A stretch of 13,514 nt of DNA from Micrococcales bacterium. GTDB taxonomy: Bacteria > Actinomycetota > Actinomycetes > Actinomycetales > Dermatophilaceae. Below, in pieces: positions 6,885 to 12,500 of this stretch. Both the position numbers and the translations under genes were made by a program. Numbering within the stretch: the stretch's first letter is position 1; each line of letters starts with the position of its first letter. Below the pieces are notes generated by a model. It did no database searches. It was not told the DNA's origin and worked only from the letters and a program-made list of their open reading frames with translations. Where the stretch lies: assembly GCA_003132125.1 (NCBI GenBank), contig PKWT01000101.1, forward strand, positions 1 to 13,514, given 5' to 3'.

Positions 6885-7531
6885 TTACTTCACCGGGACG
6901 GTGACATCACCTTGTTCCTGTAGCAGCCGGTCCCAGGTGTCGAAGGCCATGCAAAAACGGCCACCGAGGGCGTACTGGGTGCCCCAGCTGTTCCAGAACC
7001 AGACGAGCTTCTTGTCGGCGTCGATCCCGTCAGCGACGATCTCGTGGCCTCCGCGGACCGTCGCAGCTGCCGTGATTTTGACCATGCCGGTCTTTGGGTC
7101 GGGGTTGTCGAAGCTGCTGTACCAGTTGATGCCGGTGATGACCGGGCGCACCACGAGCGCTTGGAGGGCGTGGTGGATGCCGAAGGCGTGGTGATAGGTG
7201 GTGATCATCCCGAGCTGCTTTGCTGCCTTGCAGACCATGAGGCCGGAGCCACCGGGATCGTTGGGTGGGTAGGGCTTGCCTTCAAGTCTGGTTTCCAACT
7301 CGTATAGCTGGATGGCATCGGTCTCGTTACGCGGCGTACCGCCGCCGAAATCTGGTGCCGAGTCCAGCGCACCACACAGGGCGTTGGCAGTGCATGACCC
7401 CAGCTTGCCTTGATCGAGGGGCAACCCGGTCGCCTTATGGGTCACGCCAACGATCTTCGTTGCCCGCCCAGCCTGGAATTCCCAAGAGCGCGGATCGTGT
7501 TAGCGCCAGCCACCGTTCGAGGGACTCTCAC
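6885..7531 (-). CDS. Papain-like C1 cysteine peptidase, apparent frameshift near the N-terminus
   Basis: Predicted C1-type peptidase of about 215 aa. The uninterrupted part begins at GTG 7445 (186 aa). Numbered from there it has the oxyanion Gln and catalytic Cys in LDQGKLGSC (C18), the catalytic His in GGHEIV (H134) and the catalytic Asn in FWNSWGTQYALGG (N152), so the triad is complete. No Shine-Dalgarno precedes 7445, and family-like sequence continues upstream in the same frame (HDPRSWEFQAGRATKIVGVT) until a TAA at 7500-7502. Shifting one base there joins it to RVPRTVAGAN in the neighbouring frame with a GTG at 7531. No signal peptide is seen, so the enzyme is probably cytoplasmic. The substrate is unknown. 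The peptidase call is firm; the exact start is not. Confidence 0.8.
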
Positions 7532-7655
7532 CGCTGCGAAAATGCTAGCGCCGTAGAGACCCGGCGAGGAAGCCTTCTGATGCCTTGAGCGAACGACCCG
7601 CATCGCCTTGCGCCAGCCTGATCCACGCTTCCGCCGGTGAGTGGGCTGCTGACAG

Positions 7656-7670
7656 ACCACGTGACGTGGT
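7656..7670. promoter_or_regulatory. 15-bp palindrome upstream of whiB copy 2, possible operator
   Basis: ACCACG (7656-7661), spacer TGA, CGTGGT (7665-7670). It sits about 20 nt before the leader ORF of whiB copy 2, and TGACGTGG recurs at 7693-7700 inside that ORF. A palindrome in a promoter region is compatible with dimer binding. No matching palindrome precedes whiB copy 1. Confidence 0.35.
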
Positions 7671-7691
7671 TGGCTGGAACGTGCAGTTCGT

Positions 7692-7823
7692 ATGACGTGG
7701 ACGTTGACTTTCGGGGTGACCTTGGCGTTGACTTCAATGTTGGTCATTCACGACCCAGTGGCGCCACAGAAGCGCCGCCTGGACCGACTCACACGACGCA
7801 CTCATCCCCAGGTCCTCAAATAA
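7692..7823 (+). CDS. Leader ORF upstream of whiB copy 2 (43 aa)
   Basis: Small ORF starting MTWTLTFGVTLALTSMLVIH and continuing DPVAPQKRRLDRLTRRTHPQ. It is homologous in position and partly in sequence to the ORF before whiB copy 1. Its TAA (7821-7823) runs directly into the Shine-Dalgarno of whiB (TAAGGAG), so terminating ribosomes would sit on the whiB ribosome-binding site. Upstream Shine-Dalgarno is weak. It has a hydrophobic alternating first half and a basic second half. Coding status is inferred only from the paired arrangement. Confidence 0.35.
   Translation: MTWTLTFGVTLALTSMLVIHDPVAPQKRRLDRLTRRTHPQVLK
7701..7748 (+). repeat. 12-bp-period direct repeats upstream of whiB copy 2
   Basis: Four imperfect units in register: ACGTTGACTTTC, GGGGTGACCTTG, GCGTTGACTTCA, ATGTTGGTCATT. 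They share the (G)TTGAC core with the three units before whiB copy 1. In the leader ORF they encode a four-residue repeat of the form x-L/V-T-hydrophobic. Confidence 0.5.
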
Positions 7824-7837
7824 GGAGCTTGATCCTC

Positions 7838-8086
7838 ATGACATGGCGCAATCGTGCTGCCTGCCTGAACGAGGACCCCGAGATGTTCTTCCCCATCGGG
7901 AACACCGGCCCGGCGTTTCTCCAGATCGAGAGAGCAAAGGTCGTCTGCGGTCGCTGCGAGGTCTTTGACACCTGCCTCAGTTGGGCCATGGAGTCCCGAC
8001 AAGATGCTGGAGTGTGGGGTGGGCTGTCCGACGACGAGCGGCGTGCTCTGAAACGACGCAACGCGCGCGTCCGCCGCGCCAGCTGA
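7838..8086 (+). CDS. WhiB-family [4Fe-4S] transcriptional regulator, copy 2 (82 aa)
   Basis: A second Wbl protein, close to copy 1 along its whole length (shared MTWRNRAACL, FFPIGNTG, AMES.QDAGVWGGLS and ALKRRNAR blocks). Cluster cysteines C9, C37, C40 and C46 and the GVWGG turn (58-62) are intact, and the tail is basic (RNARVRRAS). The ATG at 7838 is chosen over longer in-frame readings back to 7637 because AAGGAG lies 10 nt upstream and the protein then aligns end to end with copy 1. The stop overlaps one arm of an inverted repeat. It is convergent with the membrane-protein gene at 8144-8764. Duplicated Wbl genes often diverge in redox sensitivity or partner choice, but no such difference can be read here. 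Confidence 0.93.
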   Translation: MTWRNRAACLNEDPEMFFPIGNTGPAFLQIERAKVVCGRCEVFDTCLSWAMESRQDAGVWGGLSDDERRALKRRNARVRRAS

Positions 8087-8116
8087 GCCACCAGCAGAGC
8101 TGCACGTCCACCACGA

Positions 8117-8132
8117 GCCCGACGGTCCGGGC
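8117..8132. terminator. Possible bidirectional terminator between convergent genes
   Basis: Hairpin GCCCG (8117-8121), loop ACGGTC, CGGGC (8128-8132), in the 57-bp gap between the stop of whiB copy 2 and the convergent membrane-protein gene. It is nested inside a wider perfect 8-bp inverted repeat, GCTGAGCC (8082-8089) / GGCTCAGC (8141-8148), whose arms contain the two stop codons. No T tract. Confidence 0.3.
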
Positions 8133-8143
8133 GGCCGACAGGC

Positions 8144-8764
8144 TCAGCGGGGGTTGGTCACCGAACGCGGTATTGACTTTGGGGGACTGGACGGTGCTGT
8201 GACCGGGGGTTTCGTCGCGGCATGGGCTGGCGCCGCGGGTGGCTCGGCAACCTTGGTCTTCGGCTTGGCCGCCGGCGCGTGCGATACCACATGGGGTGGC
8301 GTCGACTTCACCTTCGCCGCCGCCCTGGCGTCGGCCCTGGCTTTGGCGTCGGCCCTGGCTCTGGCATCGGCCTTTGCCCGGGCACCGGCCTTCACCGTGG
8401 CATCGCCTGTCGTTGCTGACGTGGGGGACGCCGTCCGAGAGATCAGGGCTGAAAGGTTGCTCGCCTGCGCCGTCGCCCACGAGACCCACTCATGCCGGAT
8501 ATCCGGCATGAGAAGCCCACCGCCCACACCGAGTCCTAGCAGGCAGGCGCATACCGCAGAAATCAGACGTGGCGTTCTCAGCCGGGGCATGCCTGCGTTG
8601 GGTGACGTGTGCGCCGGGACCGGATCCGACGATTCGATGTTCGCCGGGGGGACCGGTCGTTCGGAGTGGTCGATCGTCTTGTACTGGTCGGTCCAGAAGT
8701 CGCCGGACTTGTACCGCAGCTGTCCATTGCCGACGTAGTACCACCCAGGAGGGTCTTGGGCCAT
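8144..8764 (-). CDS. Single-pass membrane protein with WYYVGNGQLR N-terminal domain and A/R/K/D repeat (206 aa)
   Basis: The start is supported by AGGAGG 6 nt before ATG 8764. The N-terminus (7-31) GWYYVGNGQLRYKSGDFWTD is a short aromatic domain that resembles DUF2510 in length, Trp positions and placement. Next come a Pro-rich linker, one membrane helix (about 67-86, LISAVCACLLGLGVGGGLLM) and an Ala/Arg/Lys/Asp repeat (125-152) matched by imperfect 18-bp DNA repeats around 8322-8390, then a Pro/Ala-rich tail. The paralog at 9451-10161 has the same N-terminal domain and layout. Near the end, a neighbouring frame encodes KVNTAFG, identical to the paralog's C-terminal motif. Two one-base shifts at G runs 8181-8185 and 8149-8153 would restore KVNTAFGDQPR followed by the same stop. 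Function unknown; not an enzyme by appearance. Confidence 0.8.
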   Translation of the reverse strand: MAQDPPGWYYVGNGQLRYKSGDFWTDQYKTIDHSERPVPPANIESSDPVPAHTSPNAGMPRLRTPRLISAVCACLLGLGVGGGLLMPDIRHEWVSWATAQASNLSALISRTASPTSATTGDATVKAGARAKADARARADAKARADARAAAKVKSTPPHVVSHAPAAKPKTKVAEPPAAPAHAATKPPVTAPSSPPKSIPRSVTNPR

Positions 8765-8925
8765 GTGCCACCTCCTGTGATCGGCACCGACCCTATGAAC
8801 GGTAAGGGCCGTCTCGCCATGCCGTCCGGTGGATCGGGAGGAACTGGCCGAAAGGACTACCGCGAGAAGCTGCTCATTGGCAATACTCAGGCTTGGCAGG
8901 GCCAGGACTCTCTGAAAGGTCGGAC

Positions 8926-9444
8926 ATGGATCGCAGCACACTGCGCGAGATGCAGGCTCCGCTGAAGCAGCGATACCGCGACGAGCCAGCCAGTGCGCTC
9001 ACGCTGTTGCATGCGTCCGGATCGTTCGACGACCCTGACATCACCTGCACCGTCGAATCGTGGGCCGGCCCCGTCCGAGCGGGACTCCATCCAGCCACCG
9101 GTGGCGACGGCGGCGAAGCATGCTCCGGCGACATGCTCCTGCAAGCCCTGCTCGCCTGCGCGGGCGTCACCATGCGAAGCGTGGCCATCGCACTCGGCAT
9201 CGATATCCGCGCCGCCAGGCTCCACGCGAAAGGCGAGTTTGACGCCCGTGGCACCCTGGGGGTCTCCCGCGACACCCCGGTTGGTGTGCGCGCCATCCAG
9301 CTCGTCGCCGAGGTGGACACCGACGCCGACGATCAGGCACTGGCACGTCTGGCTGAGCTGACGGAGCGCTATTGCGTTGTCGCGCAGAGCCTGGCCCAGC
9401 TGCCGAGTATCAGGATCCAACGCAGCACGACCGTGGGCGATTGA
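8926..9444 (+). CDS. OsmC/Ohr-family protein (172 aa)
   Basis: OsmC-like fold protein; family members reduce organic hydroperoxides or act as thiol-dependent stress proteins in the cytoplasm. Two cysteines sit at the expected places: C78 in LLQALLACAGVTMRSVA at the start of the central helix, and C150 in RYCVVAQSL, where the family has a C-P-x-x-x-S/N-L type motif; here the Pro is Val. The middle strand block (GEFDARGTLGVSRDTPVGVR) matches the family's beta insertion. ATG 8926 is chosen (AAAGG 7 nt upstream) over a TTG at 8893. It stands between two paralogous minus-strand membrane-protein genes, 161 bp from the divergent one and 6 bp from the convergent one. A hydroperoxide substrate is inferred from the family only. 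Confidence 0.88.
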   Translation: MDRSTLREMQAPLKQRYRDEPASALTLLHASGSFDDPDITCTVESWAGPVRAGLHPATGGDGGEACSGDMLLQALLACAGVTMRSVAIALGIDIRAARLHAKGEFDARGTLGVSRDTPVGVRAIQLVAEVDTDADDQALARLAELTERYCVVAQSLAQLPSIRIQRSTTVGD

Positions 9445-9450
9445 CCCGCT

Positions 9451-10161
9451 TCAGGCTGTCTTGCTCCGCGGGATATGAATCCCGAACGCGGTGTTCACCT
9501 TGGCGATCATCGTGTTGCTGCTCTTGACCACGATCTCGAGACGCGCCATGGCCGCCTTCCGGTCTCCGGCCGCCCACTTCTCAGCGGACTGCTGACTGAG
9601 CTGCGACATCTTCGTGTTGGTGGCAGCCCACCATGCAGGATCGACCCGTGGCGGCGCGGGCAGTCCTCTGATCGCATCGAACTGGAAGCCGAGGCTCATC
9701 AAGTCGATGTGCGTCGCAAGCTCCTGTCCGGAGTCCTTGCGCACATCACTCACCAGCACCGGGATCTTTCCGACCTGCTTGGCATAGTCGGCTTTCGTAT
9801 AGCCGCCGCCGCTCCACGAAGCGCTGGCGAGGTCCTTGGCCGAAGCGGTCACCGCTTTGGGGGAGGACGTGGACACGGCCGGTTTCAGTCCGCTGAGATT
9901 CAGCGACCCGTTCGCCGCTGCCGCACCGGTTCCGACGATGAGGACCATGACCGCGGCGGCCACGAGCCACAACAAGCCGCGACCTCCTGACCCGGCCCGG
10001 GGCAGGGGCTCCTGAGCGACAGGCTCCGCAGCAACGACCTGACTCGGAACTGCCGCTCGGCGGTCCTCGATCGTCTGGTACTCGTCGGTCCAGCTCGCGC
10101 CTTCTTTGAGCCGCAGCTGCCCGTTTCCGACGTAGTACCAACGGGGCTCCTCAACGCCCAT
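9451..10161 (-). CDS. Single-pass membrane protein with WYYVGNGQLR N-terminal domain, KVNTAFG C-terminus (236 aa)
   Basis: Starts at ATG 10161 with GGGGAGG 5 nt upstream; a longer in-frame reading to 10230 lacks such a site. The N-terminal domain (7-32) RWYYVGNGQLRLKEGASWTD is followed by DEYQTIED and nearly matches the protein at 8144-8764. A linker and one membrane helix (about 62-82) precede a predicted extracytoplasmic region of about 150 residues. That region is partly helical (PAWWAATNTKMSQLSQQSAE, KWAAGDRKAAMARLEIVV) and ends KVNTAFGIHIPRSKTA. By the positive-inside rule the short N-terminal domain should be cytoplasmic. No enzyme motif is seen. The helical C-terminal half suggests a small four-helix-type sensor or binding domain, but that is a guess. 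Confidence 0.82.
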   Translation of the reverse strand: MGVEEPRWYYVGNGQLRLKEGASWTDEYQTIEDRRAAVPSQVVAAEPVAQEPLPRAGSGGRGLLWLVAAAVMVLIVGTGAAAANGSLNLSGLKPAVSTSSPKAVTASAKDLASASWSGGGYTKADYAKQVGKIPVLVSDVRKDSGQELATHIDLMSLGFQFDAIRGLPAPPRVDPAWWAATNTKMSQLSQQSAEKWAAGDRKAAMARLEIVVKSSNTMIAKVNTAFGIHIPRSKTA

Positions 10162-10342
10162 CTGTACCTCCCCTGGTCGGATACGTTCAGCGCTCAAAGG
10201 TATGTCCGCCCAGGACCCGAAGTCCCGCAATTCCGGGAACTATGACCGAACGGACTAGTGGGACTGGTACAAGCAGCCGAGTGCAGAATGGACTTGTGGG
10301 CTATACCGCTCGTCGGAGCTGTTCGCGGTGCAGACTGGGTCC

Positions 10343-11285
10343 GTGAAAAGTGGCACCAGCGATGTCGTCCGCACCCGACTGTGGCGCGAGGGCCGGCTCG
10401 AGCTCGAGGACTTCCCACTTGAGGAGATCTCTGATCACATGCAGGAGGGGCGCCCTCGTCTGGCTCGATCTGTGTGAGCCCGACGGCGACGTTCTCCAGC
10501 AGCTGGCCGGCGAGCTGGCCTTGGACCCTCACGCGGTGGAGGACGCGATCACCAGTGGCGAGCGACCGAAGGCCACCCGTCACGCGACCCAAACGTTTGT
10601 GACCGTTTATGCGACGCGCCTCGAGATCGATGAGAGCTCTCCACACGGCGCGCTCGAGTCCCGCCTCCACGTCAGCCGCGTCTCTGCATTCGTCCTGCCC
10701 CGAGGCATCGTGACGGTGCGTTCCGACACCGGCTTCGACATGAATCCCGTGGTGCAACGCTGGGAGGACGACGCGGACCTGCTCAAGCTCGGCTCCGGGG
10801 CTCTGCTCCACGGCTTGTTCGACGACAAGGCCGTGACCCGCGAGATCCAGCAGCGGACCTATCGCGTGCGCAAGGAGCTGGTCGAGCTACGCCGCGTCAT
10901 CCTGCCCATGCGCGAGGTCATCAACGCAGTCCAGCGCCATCACGCCGCCGACGACGGGCGCAGCAGTGAGCTCGACGGCTGGTATGCCGACCTGTACGAC
11001 CACGTGCTGCGCGCATCCGAGTGGACCGAGTCGCTGCGAGACATGGTGACCACGATCTTCGAGACCAACCTTTCGCTGCAGGACGCTCGCCTGAACACCG
11101 TGATGAAGAAGCTCACCGGCTGGGCTGCGATCATCGCCGTGCCCACCGCAGTGACGGGGTGGTTCGGCCAGAACATCGCCTACCCGGGGTTTGGTGAGCG
11201 TTCAGGCCTGATCGCCAGCACCATCGTGATCACCGCGCTCGCGGGCGCGCTGTACGTCGCGTTCCGTCGGCGCGGCTGGATCTAG
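10343..11285 (+). CDS. corA: CorA-family divalent cation (Mg/Co) transporter, apparent frameshift
   Basis: Homopentameric Mg2+ channel of the CorA/MIT superfamily. About 313 aa once one extra G in the GGGG run at 10447-10450 is removed. Before it the frame reads RLWREGRLELEDFPLEEISD, after it ALVWLDLCEPDGDVLQQLAG, which together form the normal CorA cytoplasmic start. Long helices follow (YRVRKELVELRRVILPMREV), then FETNLSLQDARLNTVMKKLT and two C-terminal membrane helices (about 257-274 and 289-307). The canonical GMN selectivity motif reads GQN here (275-277, TGWFGQNIAYPGFG), a variant found in actinobacterial CorA-like proteins. GTG 10343 is a provisional start (10328 GTG is in frame); neither has a strong Shine-Dalgarno. 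Convergent with the tube genes, 23 bp apart. Confidence 0.87.
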
Positions 11286-11308
11286 CGGGTCAGTACATGC
11301 GGCGACCG

Positions 11309-11761
11309 TTACTCCATCTCGAGTCGCTCGTATGCGAGTGTGAGCTCCTCCATCGCAACGTCGCTGCCACGCGCGTTGAACGGTCCGCTCACGTGTTTGA
11401 TGATGCGAGCGCGCAGGAGCTTCCACTCCTGCACAACCGCGGTTTGGTCTTCGTTCATCAACCGCACTGTCACCGTGCGATAGGCCGTCTGGTTGCCGTT
11501 GCGAATGTCGTTGAGCCACTGATACAGGTCGAGTGAGCCGATGATCCCGCGCTTGAGTATGACGTCCGGGTAGCGCGCGAGACCGGTGAGCTTGCGGACG
11601 TCGTTCTCTTTCTCGTTGCCGTTCCGGTACTCGACCACGTCCACCGACATGCCGATCTCGCTGCACTCCTGGAAGCCGGCCTGTGGACCGTCCGTCGCTC
11701 CCGCACCAAGATCGATCAGGAAGTTGAACTGCGCGTAAGGACGATCACGTTTCACGGCCAT
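11309..11761 (-). CDS. Contractile-tail tube protein, T4 gp19-like (150 aa)
   Basis: Inner tube protein of a contractile phage tail or extracellular injection system (gp19 / Afp1-Pvc1 type). It opens MAVKRDRPYAQFNFLIDLGA and then has a conserved acidic patch, FQECSEIGMSVDVVEYRNGN, continuing with LKRGIIGSLDLYQWLNDIRNGN and the C-terminal signature FNARGSDVAMEELTLAYERL. About 150 residues is the usual length for this family, whose members stack as hexameric rings. AAGGAG 6 nt before the ATG lies inside the upstream tube gene, and only one base separates the two genes, so translation is almost certainly coupled. Sheath, baseplate, spike and ATPase genes are not adjacent; the downstream neighbour is corA on the opposite strand. 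Confidence 0.9.
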   Translation of the reverse strand: MAVKRDRPYAQFNFLIDLGAGATDGPQAGFQECSEIGMSVDVVEYRNGNEKENDVRKLTGLARYPDVILKRGIIGSLDLYQWLNDIRNGNQTAYRTVTVRLMNEDQTAVVQEWKLLRARIIKHVSGPFNARGSDVAMEELTLAYERLEME

Positions 11762-11762
11762 C

Positions 11763-12272
11763 TCAAGCTCCTTCTGTCTTCTTGCGGGCACGGGCGGGGC
11801 TGGGCGACAGCCCCTCCGACTGAGGTCTATCAGGCGCAGGTTTGCCGGGCGCAGGTTTGTCAGGCGCCGCAAGCCAGACAAGGTCGTCGTAGGCGAGCTC
11901 GAGCTCCTCGATCGCGACGTCATTTCCTGCGGCATTGAAAGAAGGCCCCGACCAACGACACGGCCAGGCACCATCGAGCCGCCATGAGTTGACGATTGCG
12001 CCTCCTGCCCCATCGAGCTGGTGGATCGTCACCGGGCGTCGATCGCCTTTGCCGCTCATGATCTTTCTGCGCCAGTCGTAGAGCTCGGTCGAACGCGTCA
12101 ATGCCCGCCGGAGGACGACCGTCTCGAACCGGTGCGACCGCTCCAGCGGTGGGAGAGTGACGTCAGTCTCGGAGCTGAGCGGGCCAACCTCTGAAAAGCC
12201 CAGCTCGCGCGCGCCGATGAAGACCCGGAAGTGACTCGTTCCGAGCAGCGGGGGGAGTTCGCGAACCGGCAT
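11763..12272 (-). CDS. Second contractile-tail tube-like protein with Pro-rich C-terminal extension (169 aa)
   Basis: Paralog of the adjacent tube protein: TSHFRVFIGARELGFSEVGP, LRRALTRSTELYDWRRKIMSGKGDRRPV and the C-terminal signature PSFNAAGNDVAIEELELAYD align with it. It differs by WSGP-preceding Trp-rich strands and by an added tail of about 35 residues (KPAPGKPAPDRPQSEGLSPS and a basic end) that a packed tube ring would have to display on its surface or lumen. Injection systems often encode two or three tube variants, one forming the baseplate-proximal or hub-adaptor ring. ATG 12272 is chosen by alignment to family N-termini (MPVRELPP), although no Shine-Dalgarno precedes it; an in-frame GTG at 12311 has GGAGG only 1 nt away. 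It is the first gene of the two-gene unit. Confidence 0.85.
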   Translation of the reverse strand: MPVRELPPLLGTSHFRVFIGARELGFSEVGPLSSETDVTLPPLERSHRFETVVLRRALTRSTELYDWRRKIMSGKGDRRPVTIHQLDGAGGAIVNSWRLDGAWPCRWSGPSFNAAGNDVAIEELELAYDDLVWLAAPDKPAPGKPAPDRPQSEGLSPSPARARKKTEGA

Positions 12273-12500
12273 GATCGTGATGACGGTACTCCGCTGCGGC
12301 GGTGTTGGCACTCCTCCCTGTGACTTCCGCGGTCGGGGCGTCCTGCCCTAACCTCCCCTGGTTCAATCCCCGCCACGCCAAACGCAATTGCAGCGATTGT
12401 CCACGATTGATCACGGTTTTCTGTCACTGTTGCGAGAGACGGTGGGGCACGGGGCGGACCGTGCAAGCGTGGTTTTGATTCTCTGGAAGGAAGCACCTCG
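12273..12500. other. Divergent intergenic region between tube operon and secreted hydrolase
   Basis: 228 bp that must hold both divergent promoters. No clear -35/-10 pair is visible on either strand. It contains a GCAATTGC palindrome (about 12383-12390) and a GTTCAATCCCC string resembling a tRNA T-loop. GGAAGG at 12485-12490 is the ribosome-binding site of the hydrolase. Confidence 0.3.

Noticed and set aside
7442..7747. Minus-strand frame starting MTNIEVNAKVTPKVNVHV
   Set aside because: Its repeat-like start is the antisense of the 12-bp repeats before whiB copy 2. Only the RVPRTVAGAN end seems to belong to a real gene (the C1 peptidase).
10213..10238. GGACCCGAAGTCCC and TCCCG-CAATTC-CGGGA near corA, reminiscent of a DosR box
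   Set aside because: Only the right half fits the DosR consensus and the inverted repeat arms are 5 bp; too weak to claim.
10194..10811. Minus-strand open frame over the start of corA
   Set aside because: Antisense to the CorA N-terminal domain, which is recognisable in both frames around the shift; the antisense protein is composition-driven.
12360..12380. GGTTCAATCCCCGCCACGCCA, resembling a tRNA T-arm and 3' end, possible attachment-site remnant
   Set aside because: The T-stem 5' strand does not pair, no other tRNA arms precede it, and no integrase or second copy is in view.
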